DNA from: Centipeda periodontii DSM 2778
Lineage (GTDB): Bacteria > Bacillota > Negativicutes > Selenomonadales > Selenomonadaceae
Assembly: GCF_000213975.1 (NCBI RefSeq)
Contig: NZ_GL892076.1
Span: forward strand, 1,313,268 to 1,377,267
Direction of reading: 5' to 3'
Length of the DNA: 64,000 bases
In this document: positions 28,019 through 37,988 of the stretch, piece after piece
Layout: each line of letters starts with the position of its first letter
Position numbering within the stretch: the first letter of the stretch is position 1
The notes under the pieces: generated by a model
The model's input: the letters and a program-made list of their open reading frames with translations, nothing else
What the model was told of the DNA's origin: nothing
Databases searched by the model: none
Made by a program: the position numbers and the translations under genes

Positions 28019-28772
28019 GGTAATCGAGGAGGCACAGATTCTCTCGCATGAAGCCCCGATCGCGGGCGTCGATATACTGACGCTTGCGTCCCCTCTGATT
28101 GCGCGGTCTGCTCTGCCGGGGCAGTTCGTGCAGATCTCCGTGCCGGCAGACGCGGGCTATCTGCGCCGTCCCCTCGGTGTTGCAGAGGTTTCGCGCGAAG
28201 CCGGTTGGATACGCCTGATCTATCGAGAGGTCGGGCGCGGCACGGAGGGGCTCGCTGCGATGTGGACGGGGACATCTGTTTCTGTTCTCGGTCCCCTGGG
28301 GCGCGGTTTCGATACATCGCTGAAGCATCCTCTTCTTGTCGGCGGCGGCATGGGGCTCACACCGCTGCTCTTCTTTGCAGCAGAGCATCCGAATGTTTCC
28401 GTCCTGATGGGCGGACGCACGCGCGGGGAGGTCTTCTGGGAGGAGATCTACCGTCCGCATGTGCGTGAATGCTTTGTGACGACGGATGACGGTTCCTATG
28501 GTGAGCAGGGGGTTGTGACGACGCTTTTACCAAAACTTCTCGCGGAGGGCGACTATGACGGCGTTGCGGTCTGCGGGCCGCCCGTCATGATGGAACGCGT
28601 TGCGGCAATCGCAGCGGAGTACGGGATTCCCTGTGAGGTTTCGCTCGAGAAGCGCATGGCGTGCGGACTGGGCGCCTGCCTGTCCTGCGCCGTGGATACG
28701 AAGAGCGGGCGGCGCAAGGTCTGCAAGGATGGTCCCGTTTTCCCCGCTGCGGAGGTGTACTATGCCTCATAA
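28005..28772 (+). CDS. pyrK: Dihydroorotate dehydrogenase B electron-transfer subunit
   Basis: The 255-residue protein passes electrons from PyrD to NAD using FAD and a 2Fe-2S cluster. The FAD motif is RRPLGVAEV with GRGTEGL. The NAD region is [14 protein letters not shown], and the C-terminal cysteine cluster [12 protein letters not shown]...CKDG binds the cluster. The start is uncertain: the ATG at 28005 is too close to GGAGGGG, while a TTG at 28011 is better spaced. It overlaps carB and pyrD, so it is co-translated with the operon. Confidence 0.94.
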   Translation: MTLPKVIEEAQILSHEAPIAGVDILTLASPLIARSALPGQFVQISVPADAGYLRRPLGVAEVSREAGWIRLIYREVGRGTEGLAAMWTGTSVSVLGPLGRGFDTSLKHPLLVGGGMGLTPLLFFAAEHPNVSVLMGGRTRGEVFWEEIYRPHVRECFVTTDDGSYGEQGVVTTLLPKLLAEGDYDGVAVCGPPVMMERVAAIAAEYGIPCEVSLEKRMACGLGACLSCAVDTKSGRRKVCKDGPVFPAAEVYYAS

Positions 28773-29706
28773 TGATACAACGTATCCGTATGACGATCTG
28801 CTCCGCACAAATATTGCGGGCATTGAGATGCGGACGCCCGTGCTCACGGCATCGGGGACGTTTGGCTTTGGCGAGGAGTTCGCGGACTTTGTCGATCTGG
28901 CACGCCTCGGCGGCGTCATGGTCAAGGGCACGACGCTTGCTCCACGGCGCGGCAACGACGGTGTACGCATTGCAGAGACGCCGCAGGGGATGCTCAACTG
29001 CATCGGGCTTGAAAATCCGGGCGTAGATCACTTCCTGACGGAGATTCTGCCGCGCATTCAGCCGTATGGCATGAACGTCATCGTCAATATCTCCGGCGGC
29101 TCGGTGGAGGACTATGCGGAGCTTGCCACGCGCCTCAATGTCGATGGTGTTGTCGCGCTTGAAATTAACATTTCCTGCCCGAATGTCAAGGAGGGCGGTA
29201 TTGTCTTTGGAACTGATCCGCGTGCGGCAGCGGATGTCGTGCGCGCGGTTTCGGCAGTATCCGAGAAGCCGGTCATCGCCAAACTCTCGCCGAATGTCAC
29301 GAGCATCACGGAGATGGCACTTGCCGTAGAAGCGGCAGGGGCGGATGTGATTTCGCTCATCAATACGCTCATCGGTATGCAGATTGACATCAATCGCCGT
29401 CGTCCCGTGCTCGGGAACCGCACGGGCGGACTCTCGGGGCCTGCCGTCAAACCCGTTGCCGTGCGTATGGTCTGGGATGTGGCGCACGTCGTTCAGATTC
29501 CCGTGATCGGGATGGGGGGGATCGCTTCGTGGCAGGATGCCGTGGAGTTCTTCCTCGCGGGTGCTTCTGCCGTTGCGGTCGGAACGGCAAACTTCATTGA
29601 TCCAATGGTCACCATGAAGATCTGTGATGGTCTTGGTCGCTATCTGCATGAGAATCAGATTTCCAATATCGAAGGGATTATTGCAAAAGCGTGGGAATAT
29701 GCTTAA
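28762..29706 (+). CDS. pyrD: Dihydroorotate dehydrogenase B catalytic subunit
   Basis: The 314-residue type 1B enzyme oxidises dihydroorotate to orotate with FMN, paired with PyrK just upstream. Motifs are ASGTFGFGEEF, NCIGLENPGVD, the active-site cysteine loop NISCPNVKEGG (type 1B has Cys), and the FMN-phosphate region GMGGIASWQDAVEF. The ATG at 28762 overlaps pyrK by 11 bases and has GGAGGTG five bases upstream. It is the last gene of the first pyr operon; pyrF and pyrE are 27 kb away. Confidence 0.96.
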   Translation: MPHNDTTYPYDDLLRTNIAGIEMRTPVLTASGTFGFGEEFADFVDLARLGGVMVKGTTLAPRRGNDGVRIAETPQGMLNCIGLENPGVDHFLTEILPRIQPYGMNVIVNISGGSVEDYAELATRLNVDGVVALEINISCPNVKEGGIVFGTDPRAAADVVRAVSAVSEKPVIAKLSPNVTSITEMALAVEAAGADVISLINTLIGMQIDINRRRPVLGNRTGGLSGPAVKPVAVRMVWDVAHVVQIPVIGMGGIASWQDAVEFFLAGASAVAVGTANFIDPMVTMKICDGLGRYLHENQISNIEGIIAKAWEYA

Positions 29707-29792
29707 ATTTTATGAAAGATTTTCTTATAAAAGAGATTTTCTGTTCGCAGGTATCTTGTTCATCCCATATAGAACAAGGGCTAGGGTGACTT

Positions 29793-29822
29793 TTGACACC
29801 TATACCCCATATGTGGTATAAT
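29793..29822 (+). promoter_or_regulatory. Promoter of rnpB
   Basis: Consensus TTGACA (29793-29798) and TATAAT (29817-29822) are separated by 18 bases, immediately before the RNase P RNA. Such a strong promoter fits an abundant RNA. Confidence 0.8.
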
Positions 29823-29828
29823 CCCCTC

Positions 29829-30190
29829 GTTGGTATGAGAAACCGAGACAATCGCGTCCATCTGCATGGGCGAGGAAAGTCCGAGCTCCACAGGGCAGTG
29901 TGCCGGATAACCTCCGGCGAGGGTGACCTTAGGGACAGTGCTATAGAAATTTAAACCGCCGATTTCTGATCGGTAAGGGTGGAAAGGTGCGGTAAGAGCG
30001 CACCAGCAGTCGGGTGACCGGCTGGCTTTGGTAAACCCCACATGGAGCAAGACCAAATAGGGAAGGGCTAAGACGGCCCGTCGACCTTCCGGGTAGTGTC
30101 GCTCGAGGCGTCCGGCAACGGGCGTCCCAGATAAATGATTGTCGCCGCCTCTATGGCGGAACAGAACTCGGCTTATTGGTTTCTCACAGC
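29829..30190 (+). ncRNA. rnpB: RNase P RNA, class A
   Basis: The conserved core is recognisable. The 5' part contains GAGGAAAGTCCGAGCTCCAC and the 3' part contains GAACAGAACTCGGCTTAT, the P4-forming ends. The P1 helix pairs GAGAAACC (29837-29844) with GGTTTCTC (30178-30185). The internal GCAACGGGCGTCCC-type region is also present. The ends are estimated from the promoter and P1, so they are good to about ten bases. It is the catalytic RNA that trims tRNA 5' leaders. Confidence 0.95.
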
Positions 30191-30260
30191 CAATGCTATG
30201 TAAAGAAACATTTTGATGTACTCAGGGACTCCTTGAGTATCGGTGGAAGGAAGTGTTTGC

Positions 30261-30923
30261 TTGCGAAAGAAAATCAAGATTCTTGCATTATCCGCAATGC
30301 TTCTCTGTTCCGTAACTGTTGCGAGTGCAGAGTCATTCCAGCTTGGCGATCAGGGCACAGATGTTGCTGAGATCCAGGGACAGCTGTCCAGTTTTGGTTA
30401 TGACGTTGTCGCTGACGGGGATTTCGGTCCTGCAACGGCAGAAGCGGTGAAGGAATTCCAAGCGGCGCAGGGACTTGCTGTCGACGGGATGGTCGGTGCC
30501 GCGACGTATCAGGCACTTCTTGGAAAGTCGATGCCACAGGTCAGCCGCGGTTCCAATTATATTGTCCGACGCGTGATCTCGGACTCCATGCAGTACATCG
30601 GGGTTCCATACTCCTTCGGCGGCACGACACCTGCCGGATTTGACTGCTCCGGCTTTGTGCGCTATGTCTTTGCGAATGCGGGGATCTATCTCCCGCGCAC
30701 GGCAGATGCACAGTACGATGTGGGCTATCCGGTTTCGTCATCGGAGATGGTGCCCGGCGATCTCGTATTCTTCTCGACGTATGAATACGGTCCGTCGCAT
30801 GTCGGCATCTATCTCGGCAACGGCAACTTTATCAATGCCTCGTCGAGTCGTGGTGTCGCGATTGACAATCTGTACGGCGGCTACTGGGGTGCGTGCTACA
30901 TCGGTGCACGCCGCATTATGTGA
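30261..30923 (+). CDS. Secreted NlpC/P60 peptidoglycan endopeptidase with peptidoglycan-binding domain
   Basis: The protein has 220 residues from the TTG at 30261, preferred over the GTG at 30243 because GGAAGGAAG is well spaced. It has a signal peptide (ILALSAMLLCSVTVASA), then a PG_binding_1 domain at about residues 28-85 (GDFGPATAEAVKEFQAAQGL). The NlpC/P60 cysteine peptidase has the nucleophile in FDCSGFVRYVF (near 127) and His in PSHVGIYLGNGNF (near 179). It probably cleaves stem peptides in the periplasm or at septa. It is monocistronic, with a terminator right behind it. Confidence 0.92.
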   Translation: MRKKIKILALSAMLLCSVTVASAESFQLGDQGTDVAEIQGQLSSFGYDVVADGDFGPATAEAVKEFQAAQGLAVDGMVGAATYQALLGKSMPQVSRGSNYIVRRVISDSMQYIGVPYSFGGTTPAGFDCSGFVRYVFANAGIYLPRTADAQYDVGYPVSSSEMVPGDLVFFSTYEYGPSHVGIYLGNGNFINASSSRGVAIDNLYGGYWGACYIGARRIM

Positions 30924-30937
30924 TGATACAGAATCTG

Positions 30938-30965
30938 GGGAGGGGCATAGCCCCTCTTTTTTTAT
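30938..30965 (+). terminator. Terminator after the NlpC/P60 gene
   Basis: GAGGGGC (30940-30946) pairs with GCCCCTC (30950-30956) around a three-base loop, followed by eight T. Confidence 0.85.
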
Positions 30966-30977
30966 AGGAGCAGACCG

Positions 30978-31055
30978 ATGTCCGATCTCTTTCTTTGTCT
31001 TCTTATCTTCCTCATGCTGTACTATGTATTTGGTGATAAATTATTCCCACGTTGA
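30978..31055 (+). CDS. Possible 25-residue hydrophobic peptide
   Basis: A short frame (ATG at 30978, TGA at 31053-31055) encodes a single hydrophobic segment (LFLCLLIFLMLYYVF) ending in charged residues. TAGGAG lies nine to ten bases upstream. It could be a small membrane protein. It is not recognised, and a chance frame in the 170-base spacer before dprA cannot be excluded. Confidence 0.3.
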   Translation: MSDLFLCLLIFLMLYYVFGDKLFPR

Positions 31056-31134
31056 AATTTCTACATTAAATACAAAATTATTACTACCGGTTGCAATCTG
31101 CTATGAATTTATGTAATATGGGGAGCGTATTATC

Positions 31135-32226
31135 ATGGAGGATCGATATTATCTGGCAGCACTCCTGCAATGTCGGCAGATTGGTAGCGTGCGGATGCGC
31201 CGCCTATATGCAGCCGTATCTTCCGCGTGTGCGATATGGTCGATGGATGTCGGACATCTAAGAGCACTCGGGTCTCTTTCGGATGCTCTCGTGGAGGCTC
31301 TCGTGCGGCATATTCATATGCATCCCGATCTGCCGCAGGAAATCGCAGAGAGCTGTATACGACAGGATATCGAGCTCATTACGATCGACGATGATCTCTA
31401 TCCGATCATCCTGCGTGAGATCTTTGATCCGCCGCTCGTCCTCTACTATCGCGGTTCACTTGTTCCGGATGCACGCCGGATCGGTGTGGTCGGTGCGCGC
31501 AAGTTCACCGCCTATGGGGAAGCGGCGGCGATGGAGTTCTCCGAGCGGATTGCGGCGGTGGGTGTCACCATCGTAAGCGGGGCGGCACGCGGCATCGATA
31601 CGCGTGCGCATCGCGGCGCGCTGCGCGGCGGCAGGACGGTTGCTGTCCTCGGATGTGGTGTCGATATTGCTTATCCGCCCGAGAACCGACGCCTGCTCAC
31701 ACAGATTGTGGAATCAGGTGGGGCTGTCGTCTCCGAGTATGCGCCGGGTACGCAGCCGCTGCCCGCCTTTTTCCCCGCGCGCAACCGCATCATCAGCGGG
31801 CTCTCTGAGGGGACGCTCGTGGTCGAGGCGGCAAAACGCAGTGGTTCTCTGATCACGGCGGAGATGGCACTCAGCGAGGGGCGTGACGTGTATGCGATCC
31901 CGGGGAGTATCTACTCACCGCAGAGCTGCGGCTGTCACAACCTCATCCGTGCGGGTGCGCGGTTGGTGGAGTCTCCGCAGGAGATTCTGGAGGAGATGCA
32001 TCTCGTCGAGCCGCCGAAGCACTCCGTGCGTGAACAGCTGACGCCGGAGGAGGCTCATATCTATCGGGTGCTGTCCTTTGACCATGCGCTCAGCATGGAT
32101 GAAATCATGGACAGCTTGCCAGAGCATATTACGGAAAGCATACCGCTGCTGCTCCTTCAAATGCAGCTGAAGGGAATCATTACAGAAAATGAAACGCACG
32201 CCTATCGGCGTGTTGAAAGGAACTGA
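31135..32226 (+). CDS. dprA: DNA processing protein DprA
   Basis: DprA loads RecA on incoming single-stranded DNA in transformation. The 363-residue protein has an N-terminal helical region, then the Rossmann-like core (about residues 100-300) with VVGARKFTAYG, VSGAARGIDTRAHRGAL, LGCGVDIAYPPEN, FPARNRIISGLS and EAAKRSGSLITAEMA. A C-terminal winged-helix-like region follows (about 310-363). With comEA and comEC in the same window it supports natural competence. The last 0-40 bases overlap possible early topA starts. Confidence 0.95.
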   Translation: MEDRYYLAALLQCRQIGSVRMRRLYAAVSSACAIWSMDVGHLRALGSLSDALVEALVRHIHMHPDLPQEIAESCIRQDIELITIDDDLYPIILREIFDPPLVLYYRGSLVPDARRIGVVGARKFTAYGEAAAMEFSERIAAVGVTIVSGAARGIDTRAHRGALRGGRTVAVLGCGVDIAYPPENRRLLTQIVESGGAVVSEYAPGTQPLPAFFPARNRIISGLSEGTLVVEAAKRSGSLITAEMALSEGRDVYAIPGSIYSPQSCGCHNLIRAGARLVESPQEILEEMHLVEPPKHSVREQLTPEEAHIYRVLSFDHALSMDEIMDSLPEHITESIPLLLLQMQLKGIITENETHAYRRVERN

Positions 32227-32230
32227 TGGA

Positions 32231-34525
32231 TTGGCTACGCTATCATCTGCACGCAAAACGAAAGCATCAGTGAAACGCACAAAAAACGCAACATCAACAG
32301 CAAAGAAATCAACCAAAAAAATTCTTGTGATTGTGGAGTCGCCGGCGAAGGCAAAGACCATTGAGCGCCATCTTGGGAAGAACTATATCGTGAGAGCCTC
32401 CATGGGGCATCTGCGCGATCTGCCGAAGAGTCAGTTCGGCATTGATGTCGAAAATGAATTTGCTCCGAAGTACATCAATGTACGCGGCAAGGGGGAGCTT
32501 ATCCGAGCCCTGAAAAAGGAAGCTAAAAATGCGGACAAGATCTATCTCGCAAGCGACCCTGACCGCGAAGGGGAGGCGATCGCTTGGCATCTGGCACACA
32601 TCCTCGATATCGATCCGGAGAAGGACTGTCGGATCGTCTTCCATGAGATCACAAAACCTGCCATTGAGGAGGCGGTGCAGCACCCGCGCCCGATTCACAT
32701 GGAGCAGGTCGATGCGCAGCAGGCACGGCGTATGCTCGACCGCATTGTCGGCTATAAGCTCTCTCCGCTCCTTTGGCGCAAGGTGCGCAAGGGGCTCTCT
32801 GCGGGACGCGTGCAGTCCGTGACCGTGCGCCTGATCTGCGACCGTGAGCGCGAGATCGAGGCGTTCCAGTCCGAAGAGTATTGGACGGTCGAGGCAAAGC
32901 TGAAAAAGGGAAAGAACGCATTCACGGCAGATGTCACCCATGCACACGGCAAGAAACTCTCGCTGCACAGTGAGGCAGAGACGAAAAAGCTGACCGATGA
33001 TCTTGCGCGGCAGGATTTCACCGTTAAGGAGGTCAAGCGCAGCGAGCGCCGCAAGAAGGCGGCACCGCCGTTTACGACTAGCTCGCTCCAGCAGGATGCC
33101 GCGCGCAAACTCGGGTTTACCTCGGGCCGCACGATGATGATCGCCCAGCAGCTTTATGAGGGCGTAGTCCTCGGGCGACATGGAGCGACCGGTCTCATCA
33201 CGTACATGAGAACGGACTCGACGCGCATCTCGAACCTCGCCATCGATGAAGCGCGGAGCTTTATCAGCGAGGAGTATGGCAAGGACTATGTTCCGACGCA
33301 CCCCAATATCTATGCGATGGGCAAGAAGGCGCAGGACGCACACGAGGCAATCCGTCCGACGAGCATCCTGCGGACACCGAGCGACGTGGAGCAGTATCTG
33401 AACCGCGATCAGCTGCGCCTCTATACACTCATCTGGCAGCGCTTTGCGGCGAGTCAGATGTCTTCCGCTGTCTATGATACGATTGCGGCGCAGATTACGG
33501 CGGGGGACTATCGGCTGCGTGCGCACGGATCGAAGCTGAAGTTCAAAGGCTATACCGCCGTCTATGTGGGCGCGGAGATTGCAAAGAAGGAGAAGGACAC
33601 CCTTCTGCCGGAACTCGAGGCGGGGGATGTGCTTGTACTCTCCGATCTCAAACCGGAGCAGCATTTTACGGAACCGCCGCCGCGCTATAATGATGCATCG
33701 ATTGTCAAGACGCTCGAGGAGATGGGCATCGGTCGCCCGAGCACCTATGCCCCGATCATCGAGACCATCCAGAAGCGCGGCTATGTGGAGCGGCGCGAGA
33801 AACAGTTCCGTCCGACCGAACTCGGCTTCATTGTGACCGATATGCTCGAGGAGTATTTCAAGGACATTGTGGACGTGAAGTTCACGGCAAACCTCGAGGG
33901 GGAGCTCGACGAGGTTGCGGACGGCACGCTCAACAAGAATGAACTCCTCCGAAAGTTCTACGATCCGTTCGAGGAGACGCTCAAAAAGGCGGAGGATGTT
34001 ATCGGAGAGGTCGAGCTTCCCGACGAGGTCACAGATATCCCCTGTGATAAGTGCGGACGCATGATGGTCGTCAAGCAGGGGCGCTTCGGTAAATTCCTCG
34101 CGTGTCCGGGCTTTCCGGACTGCCGCAATGCGAAGCCACTTCTGCGCGATACGGGTGTCGCCTGTCCGAAATGCGGCGGCAAGATTGTTGAGCGCAAGAG
34201 TCGGCGCGGACGAGCCTTCTTCGGGTGCGATCGCTATCCAGACTGTGACTATACGACGTGGGACGAACCGCAGCAGGAGAAATGCAAGGTCTGCGGCGCA
34301 TTTATGCAGAAACACCGCTATCGCACGGGGCGCAGCATTCTCTATTGCAGCAATGAAGCGTGCTCCTCGCGCATTGGCAGCCCCATTGAAAAGGAGCTGG
34401 CACGGCAGAAGGAACGTGCACAAGCACAGGCAGCAAAGGAAAACGGTAGCGCTGAGGCAGCAGCTGAGAAAAAAACTCCTGTCGTGAAGAAGAAAACAAC
34501 GCGCCGTAAGGGAACGCGTACATGA
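32231..34525 (+). CDS. topA: DNA topoisomerase I
   Basis: The type IA topoisomerase relaxes negative supercoils. It has 764 residues from the TTG at 32231 (GAAAGGAA eight bases upstream); an ATG at 32189 is inside dprA. A Lys/Thr/Ser-rich tail of about 35 residues precedes the Toprim domain ([17 protein letters not shown]). The active-site Tyr is in [14 protein letters not shown] (about residue 325). Three C-terminal four-cysteine zinc fingers follow ([27 protein letters not shown]), and the protein ends in another Lys/Arg-rich tail. Confidence 0.95.
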   Translation: MATLSSARKTKASVKRTKNATSTAKKSTKKILVIVESPAKAKTIERHLGKNYIVRASMGHLRDLPKSQFGIDVENEFAPKYINVRGKGELIRALKKEAKNADKIYLASDPDREGEAIAWHLAHILDIDPEKDCRIVFHEITKPAIEEAVQHPRPIHMEQVDAQQARRMLDRIVGYKLSPLLWRKVRKGLSAGRVQSVTVRLICDREREIEAFQSEEYWTVEAKLKKGKNAFTADVTHAHGKKLSLHSEAETKKLTDDLARQDFTVKEVKRSERRKKAAPPFTTSSLQQDAARKLGFTSGRTMMIAQQLYEGVVLGRHGATGLITYMRTDSTRISNLAIDEARSFISEEYGKDYVPTHPNIYAMGKKAQDAHEAIRPTSILRTPSDVEQYLNRDQLRLYTLIWQRFAASQMSSAVYDTIAAQITAGDYRLRAHGSKLKFKGYTAVYVGAEIAKKEKDTLLPELEAGDVLVLSDLKPEQHFTEPPPRYNDASIVKTLEEMGIGRPSTYAPIIETIQKRGYVERREKQFRPTELGFIVTDMLEEYFKDIVDVKFTANLEGELDEVADGTLNKNELLRKFYDPFEETLKKAEDVIGEVELPDEVTDIPCDKCGRMMVVKQGRFGKFLACPGFPDCRNAKPLLRDTGVACPKCGGKIVERKSRRGRAFFGCDRYPDCDYTTWDEPQQEKCKVCGAFMQKHRYRTGRSILYCSNEACSSRIGSPIEKELARQKERAQAQAAKENGSAEAAAEKKTPVVKKKTTRRKGTRT

Positions 34526-35856
34526 AGATCATTGTCGTTGGTGCGGGACTTGCCGGAAGCGAGGCGGCATGGCAGGCTGCCGAGGCGGGGGCACAGGTGG
34601 AGCTCTTTGAGATGCGCCCGCTACGCAGATCACCCGCACATAAGACAGATGGCTTTGCCGAGCTCGTGTGCAGCAACTCTCTGCGCGGTGCAGGGCTTGA
34701 GAACGCCGTCGGCGTCCTCAAGGAGGAGATGCGGCGTCTTGACTCCCTCATTATGCGGGCCGCGGATGCGACTGCCGTTCCTGCGGGCGGGGCACTCGCT
34801 GTGGATCGCGAAAAGTTCAGCGCCTATGTCACGGAGGAGATTGAGCGGCATCCGCATATCAGTGTTCATCATGAGGAGATTACGGAGATTCCGAATACGG
34901 ATGATGCCGTTGTTATCATCGCCTCAGGTCCCTTGACCGATGGCGCGCTCTCCGATGAGATTTCACGACTCCTCGGCAATGATTCTCTCTATTTCTACGA
35001 TGCCGCAGCGCCGCTGGTGAGTGCGGCGAGCATTGATATGAGTGCAGCGTATCGTGCCTCCCGCTATGGGAAGGGCGAGGCGGCGTACATCAACTGCCCG
35101 ATGGACGAGGCACAGTATGATGCTTTTTGGACGGCGCTGACCACGGCAGAAACAGCACAGGCGCACGACTTTGAAAAGGAGATCTTCTTCGAGGGCTGTA
35201 TGCCCGTCGAAGTCATGGCATTGCGCGGAAAGACGACCCTGCTCTATGGACCGCTGAAGCCCGTAGGGCTTGAGCATCCGGAGACGGGAGAGCGTCCCCA
35301 CGCCGTCGTCCAGCTGCGGCAGGACAATGCGGAGGGGACGATCTACAACATCGTCGGCTTCCAGACACGGCTCAAATGGCCGGAGCAGCAGCGCGTGTTC
35401 AGGATGATTCCGGGGCTCATGAGCGCGGAGTTTCTGCGCTACGGCGTGATGCACCGGAATACATTCATGAACGCACCGCGTCATCTGCGTCCAACCTTCC
35501 AGCTTCAGACAAATGACCGGCTTTTCTTTGCGGGGCAGATGACGGGCGTCGAGGGCTATGTGGAGTCGGCGGCATCGGGGCTGATGGCAGGGATGAATGC
35601 CGTATGCGTCGCCGTGGAACGAGAACCGCTCGTGTTTCCAACTAAGACATGCCACGGAGCACTCGCGCACTACATCACATCCTGTGACCCAACGCATTTT
35701 CAGCCCATGAACATCAATTTCGGACTTCTGCCTCCGCTCGAGAATCTTCCCAGACGTACGCGCAAGCCCGAAAAAAAGCGCATGCTTGCACAGCGCGCAT
35801 TGGACGAACTTGCTCTTTTCCATGCGGAGCATATGAGAGGAGTACACGCAGTATGA
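34522..35856 (+). CDS. trmFO: Methylenetetrahydrofolate--tRNA-(uracil-5-)-methyltransferase
   Basis: TrmFO makes m5U54 in the tRNA T-loop using folate and FAD. The 444-residue protein starts with the FAD dinucleotide motif [19 protein letters not shown] and the family signature CSNSLRG near residue 51. The central [25 protein letters not shown] region (split here as [11 protein letters not shown] and LYGPLKPVG) and the late [17 protein letters not shown] confirm it. It overlaps topA by four bases (ATGA) and hslV by four bases; this topA-trmFO-hslVU order is common in Firmicutes. Confidence 0.96.
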   Translation: MKIIVVGAGLAGSEAAWQAAEAGAQVELFEMRPLRRSPAHKTDGFAELVCSNSLRGAGLENAVGVLKEEMRRLDSLIMRAADATAVPAGGALAVDREKFSAYVTEEIERHPHISVHHEEITEIPNTDDAVVIIASGPLTDGALSDEISRLLGNDSLYFYDAAAPLVSAASIDMSAAYRASRYGKGEAAYINCPMDEAQYDAFWTALTTAETAQAHDFEKEIFFEGCMPVEVMALRGKTTLLYGPLKPVGLEHPETGERPHAVVQLRQDNAEGTIYNIVGFQTRLKWPEQQRVFRMIPGLMSAEFLRYGVMHRNTFMNAPRHLRPTFQLQTNDRLFFAGQMTGVEGYVESAASGLMAGMNAVCVAVEREPLVFPTKTCHGALAHYITSCDPTHFQPMNINFGLLPPLENLPRRTRKPEKKRMLAQRALDELALFHAEHMRGVHAV

Positions 35857-36392
35857 CATTTCATGCAACAACCATTGTTGCCGTTAAAAAGGGAGATAAG
35901 GTTGCCATCGCGGGCGACGGACAGGTCACCTTCGGTGAGCGCGCCATCATGAAGGCGAATGCCCGCAAGGTGCGCCGACTCTATCACGGCAAGATTCTCG
36001 CGGGGTTTGCGGGTTCTGTTGCGGATGCATTTACACTGTTCGAGAAATTCGAGGTCAAACTTGAATCCTATAGCGGAAACCTCCAGCGTGCCGCCGTGGA
36101 ACTGGCAAAGGACTGGCGCACGGACAAGGTGCTGCGCAAGCTTGAGGCGCTGCTGCTCGTTGCGGACAAGGACGGCATTCTTATGATTTCCGGCAACGGT
36201 GAGGTCATCGAGCCGGACGGGGACTGCACCGCGATTGGCTCGGGCGGCTTTTTCGCCCTTGCTGCGGCGCGTGCCCTCGTCGCGCATAGCACAATGGATG
36301 CGTCCGAGATTGCGAGGGAATCCCTCTCGATTGCGGCGGATATCTGCGTCTATACGAATCATAACATTACGGTGGAGGTACTGGAATCATGA
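35853..36392 (+). CDS. hslV: ATP-dependent protease subunit HslV/ClpQ
   Basis: This is the proteasome-like peptidase of the HslVU complex. The 179-residue protein begins with [14 protein letters not shown], then [14 protein letters not shown] and [14 protein letters not shown]. The N-terminus resembles the B. subtilis CodW form, in which five residues precede the TT that is N-terminal in E. coli HslV; Thr2 here sits where CodW has Ser. So either T2 or the later Thr pair could be the nucleophile after Met removal or processing. It overlaps trmFO and hslU by four bases each. Confidence 0.94.
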   Translation: MTFHATTIVAVKKGDKVAIAGDGQVTFGERAIMKANARKVRRLYHGKILAGFAGSVADAFTLFEKFEVKLESYSGNLQRAAVELAKDWRTDKVLRKLEALLLVADKDGILMISGNGEVIEPDGDCTAIGSGGFFALAAARALVAHSTMDASEIARESLSIAADICVYTNHNITVEVLES

Positions 36393-37783
36393 GTCAGATC
36401 GGAGTCAATGAACAGACGCCGCGCGAGATTGTTGCCGAACTGGACAAATACATTGTGGGGCAGCATGAGGCAAAGCGCTCCGTCGCCATCGCACTCCGCA
36501 ATCGCTGGCGCAGCCGCCAGCTGGACGATGAGATGCGTGAGGATGTCATTCCGAAAAACATCCTGATGATCGGCTCGACCGGCGTCGGCAAAACTGAGAT
36601 TGCGCGCCGTCTTGCGCGCCTTGTCCGTGCACCATTCCTCAAGGTCGAGGCGACGAAGTTCACGGAGGTCGGCTACGTCGGGCGCGATGTCGAGTCCATC
36701 GTGCGCGATCTCGTCGAAACCGCCGTGCGCATGGTGCGCCAACAGAAGATCGAGGAAGTGCAGGAGAAGGCGAAGGAGAACGCAGAGGAACGCCTTATCG
36801 ATGTTTTCGTCCCCCCGGCAAAAAGATCCACAAACCCGCTCAGCAGTATTTTCTCTTCCGATCAAGAGGAGAAAGCGGAGGCGGAGGAGCCGCCAAAGTA
36901 TCAGGCGGGGCGTGAATGGGTGCGGAAACGCCTGCGAAATGGGGAACTCGAAAGCGATGTAATCGAGATCGAGGTCGAGGAGTCTGCGCGTCCCGCAGGC
37001 AATATGTTCGCCGGTTCATCACTTGAGGGGATGAGCGATAATCTCCAATCCATGATCGGTAAGCTCGTGCCGAAGCATCGCAAAAAGCGCAAGGTGACCG
37101 TCGATCAGGCACGCAAGATCTTTGCTGCCGAGGAGGCGGACAAGCTCGTCGATATGGACGTGGTTGCCGAGGAAGCCGTGCATACCGCCGAGTACAGCGG
37201 CATTGTATTCCTCGATGAGATTGACAAGGTTGCCGTCAGCAACGGGCGCAGCGCGGGGGCGGACATCTCGCGTGAGGGCGTGCAGCGCGACATCCTGCCG
37301 ATTGTCGAGGGATCTACCGTCATGACGAAATACGGTCCCGTCAAGACCGATCACATCCTCTTCATCGCGGCAGGTGCGTTTCACACGGCGAAGCCCTCCG
37401 ACCTCATTCCGGAGCTGCAGGGGCGTTTCCCGATTCGTGTAGAACTCAAGTCGCTCGTCAAAGAGGACTTCGAGCGCATCCTCACAGAGCCGAAAAACGC
37501 GCTCATCAAACAGTACAGTGCGCTCCTTGGCGTCGAGGGGGTTTCTCTGCGCTTTGCGGACGATGCCATCGGACGTCTCGCGGAGCTTGCGGAAACGGTC
37601 AACGAGCAGACCGAGGACATCGGAGCGCGCCGCCTCTATACGCTTCTCGAAAAACTCCTTGAGGAACTGTCCTTCGATGCGCCCGATCTCGAAGAGAAGG
37701 AAGTCGTCATCGATACTGTCTATGTCGACCGCTGTCTCGCTGATATTGCGGGCGATCACGATGTTTCACGCTTTATCCTATAA
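36389..37783 (+). CDS. hslU: ATP-dependent protease ATPase subunit HslU/ClpY
   Basis: The 464-residue AAA+ unfoldase is the partner of HslV. Features in order are [20 protein letters not shown], Walker [16 protein letters not shown] (about residues 60-74), the pore-loop region [13 protein letters not shown], an inserted I domain (about 110-240), Walker [13 protein letters not shown] and the sensor region. The C-terminus ends DVSRFIL, the tail that docks into HslV. It overlaps hslV by four bases and is followed by a strong terminator. Confidence 0.96.
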   Translation: MSQIGVNEQTPREIVAELDKYIVGQHEAKRSVAIALRNRWRSRQLDDEMREDVIPKNILMIGSTGVGKTEIARRLARLVRAPFLKVEATKFTEVGYVGRDVESIVRDLVETAVRMVRQQKIEEVQEKAKENAEERLIDVFVPPAKRSTNPLSSIFSSDQEEKAEAEEPPKYQAGREWVRKRLRNGELESDVIEIEVEESARPAGNMFAGSSLEGMSDNLQSMIGKLVPKHRKKRKVTVDQARKIFAAEEADKLVDMDVVAEEAVHTAEYSGIVFLDEIDKVAVSNGRSAGADISREGVQRDILPIVEGSTVMTKYGPVKTDHILFIAAGAFHTAKPSDLIPELQGRFPIRVELKSLVKEDFERILTEPKNALIKQYSALLGVEGVSLRFADDAIGRLAELAETVNEQTEDIGARRLYTLLEKLLEELSFDAPDLEEKEVVIDTVYVDRCLADIAGDHDVSRFIL

Positions 37784-37852
37784 GAACACAGTGACCATCA
37801 CCTTCAAGGACGTGAGCGAGATACAACCGGATAGATAAACGACTCAAACCGA

Positions 37853-37901
37853 AACGGGATCGCCGCACAGAAAAGCTTTCGTGCGGCAATCCCGTTTTCT
37901 T
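37853..37901 (+). terminator. Terminator after hslU
   Basis: AACGGGAT-C-GCCGCAC pairs with GTGCGGC-A-ATCCCGTT (37889-37896 closing arm), followed by TTCTTGTG. The long stem ends the dprA-to-hslU group. Confidence 0.8.
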
Positions 37902-37923
37902 GTGTGGATGAGAAAAAAGAAAT

Positions 37924-37951
37924 TGCCTAAGTCTCTTTTTTATGCGATAAT
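37924..37951 (+). promoter_or_regulatory. Possible promoter of rarA
   Basis: TTGCCT (37924-37929) and GATAAT (37946-37951) are separated by 16 bases, between the hslU terminator and the rarA ribosome site. Confidence 0.4.
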
Positions 37952-37988
37952 CCATGGTGAGAGAATATGCGTATGGGGAGGAGGTACG

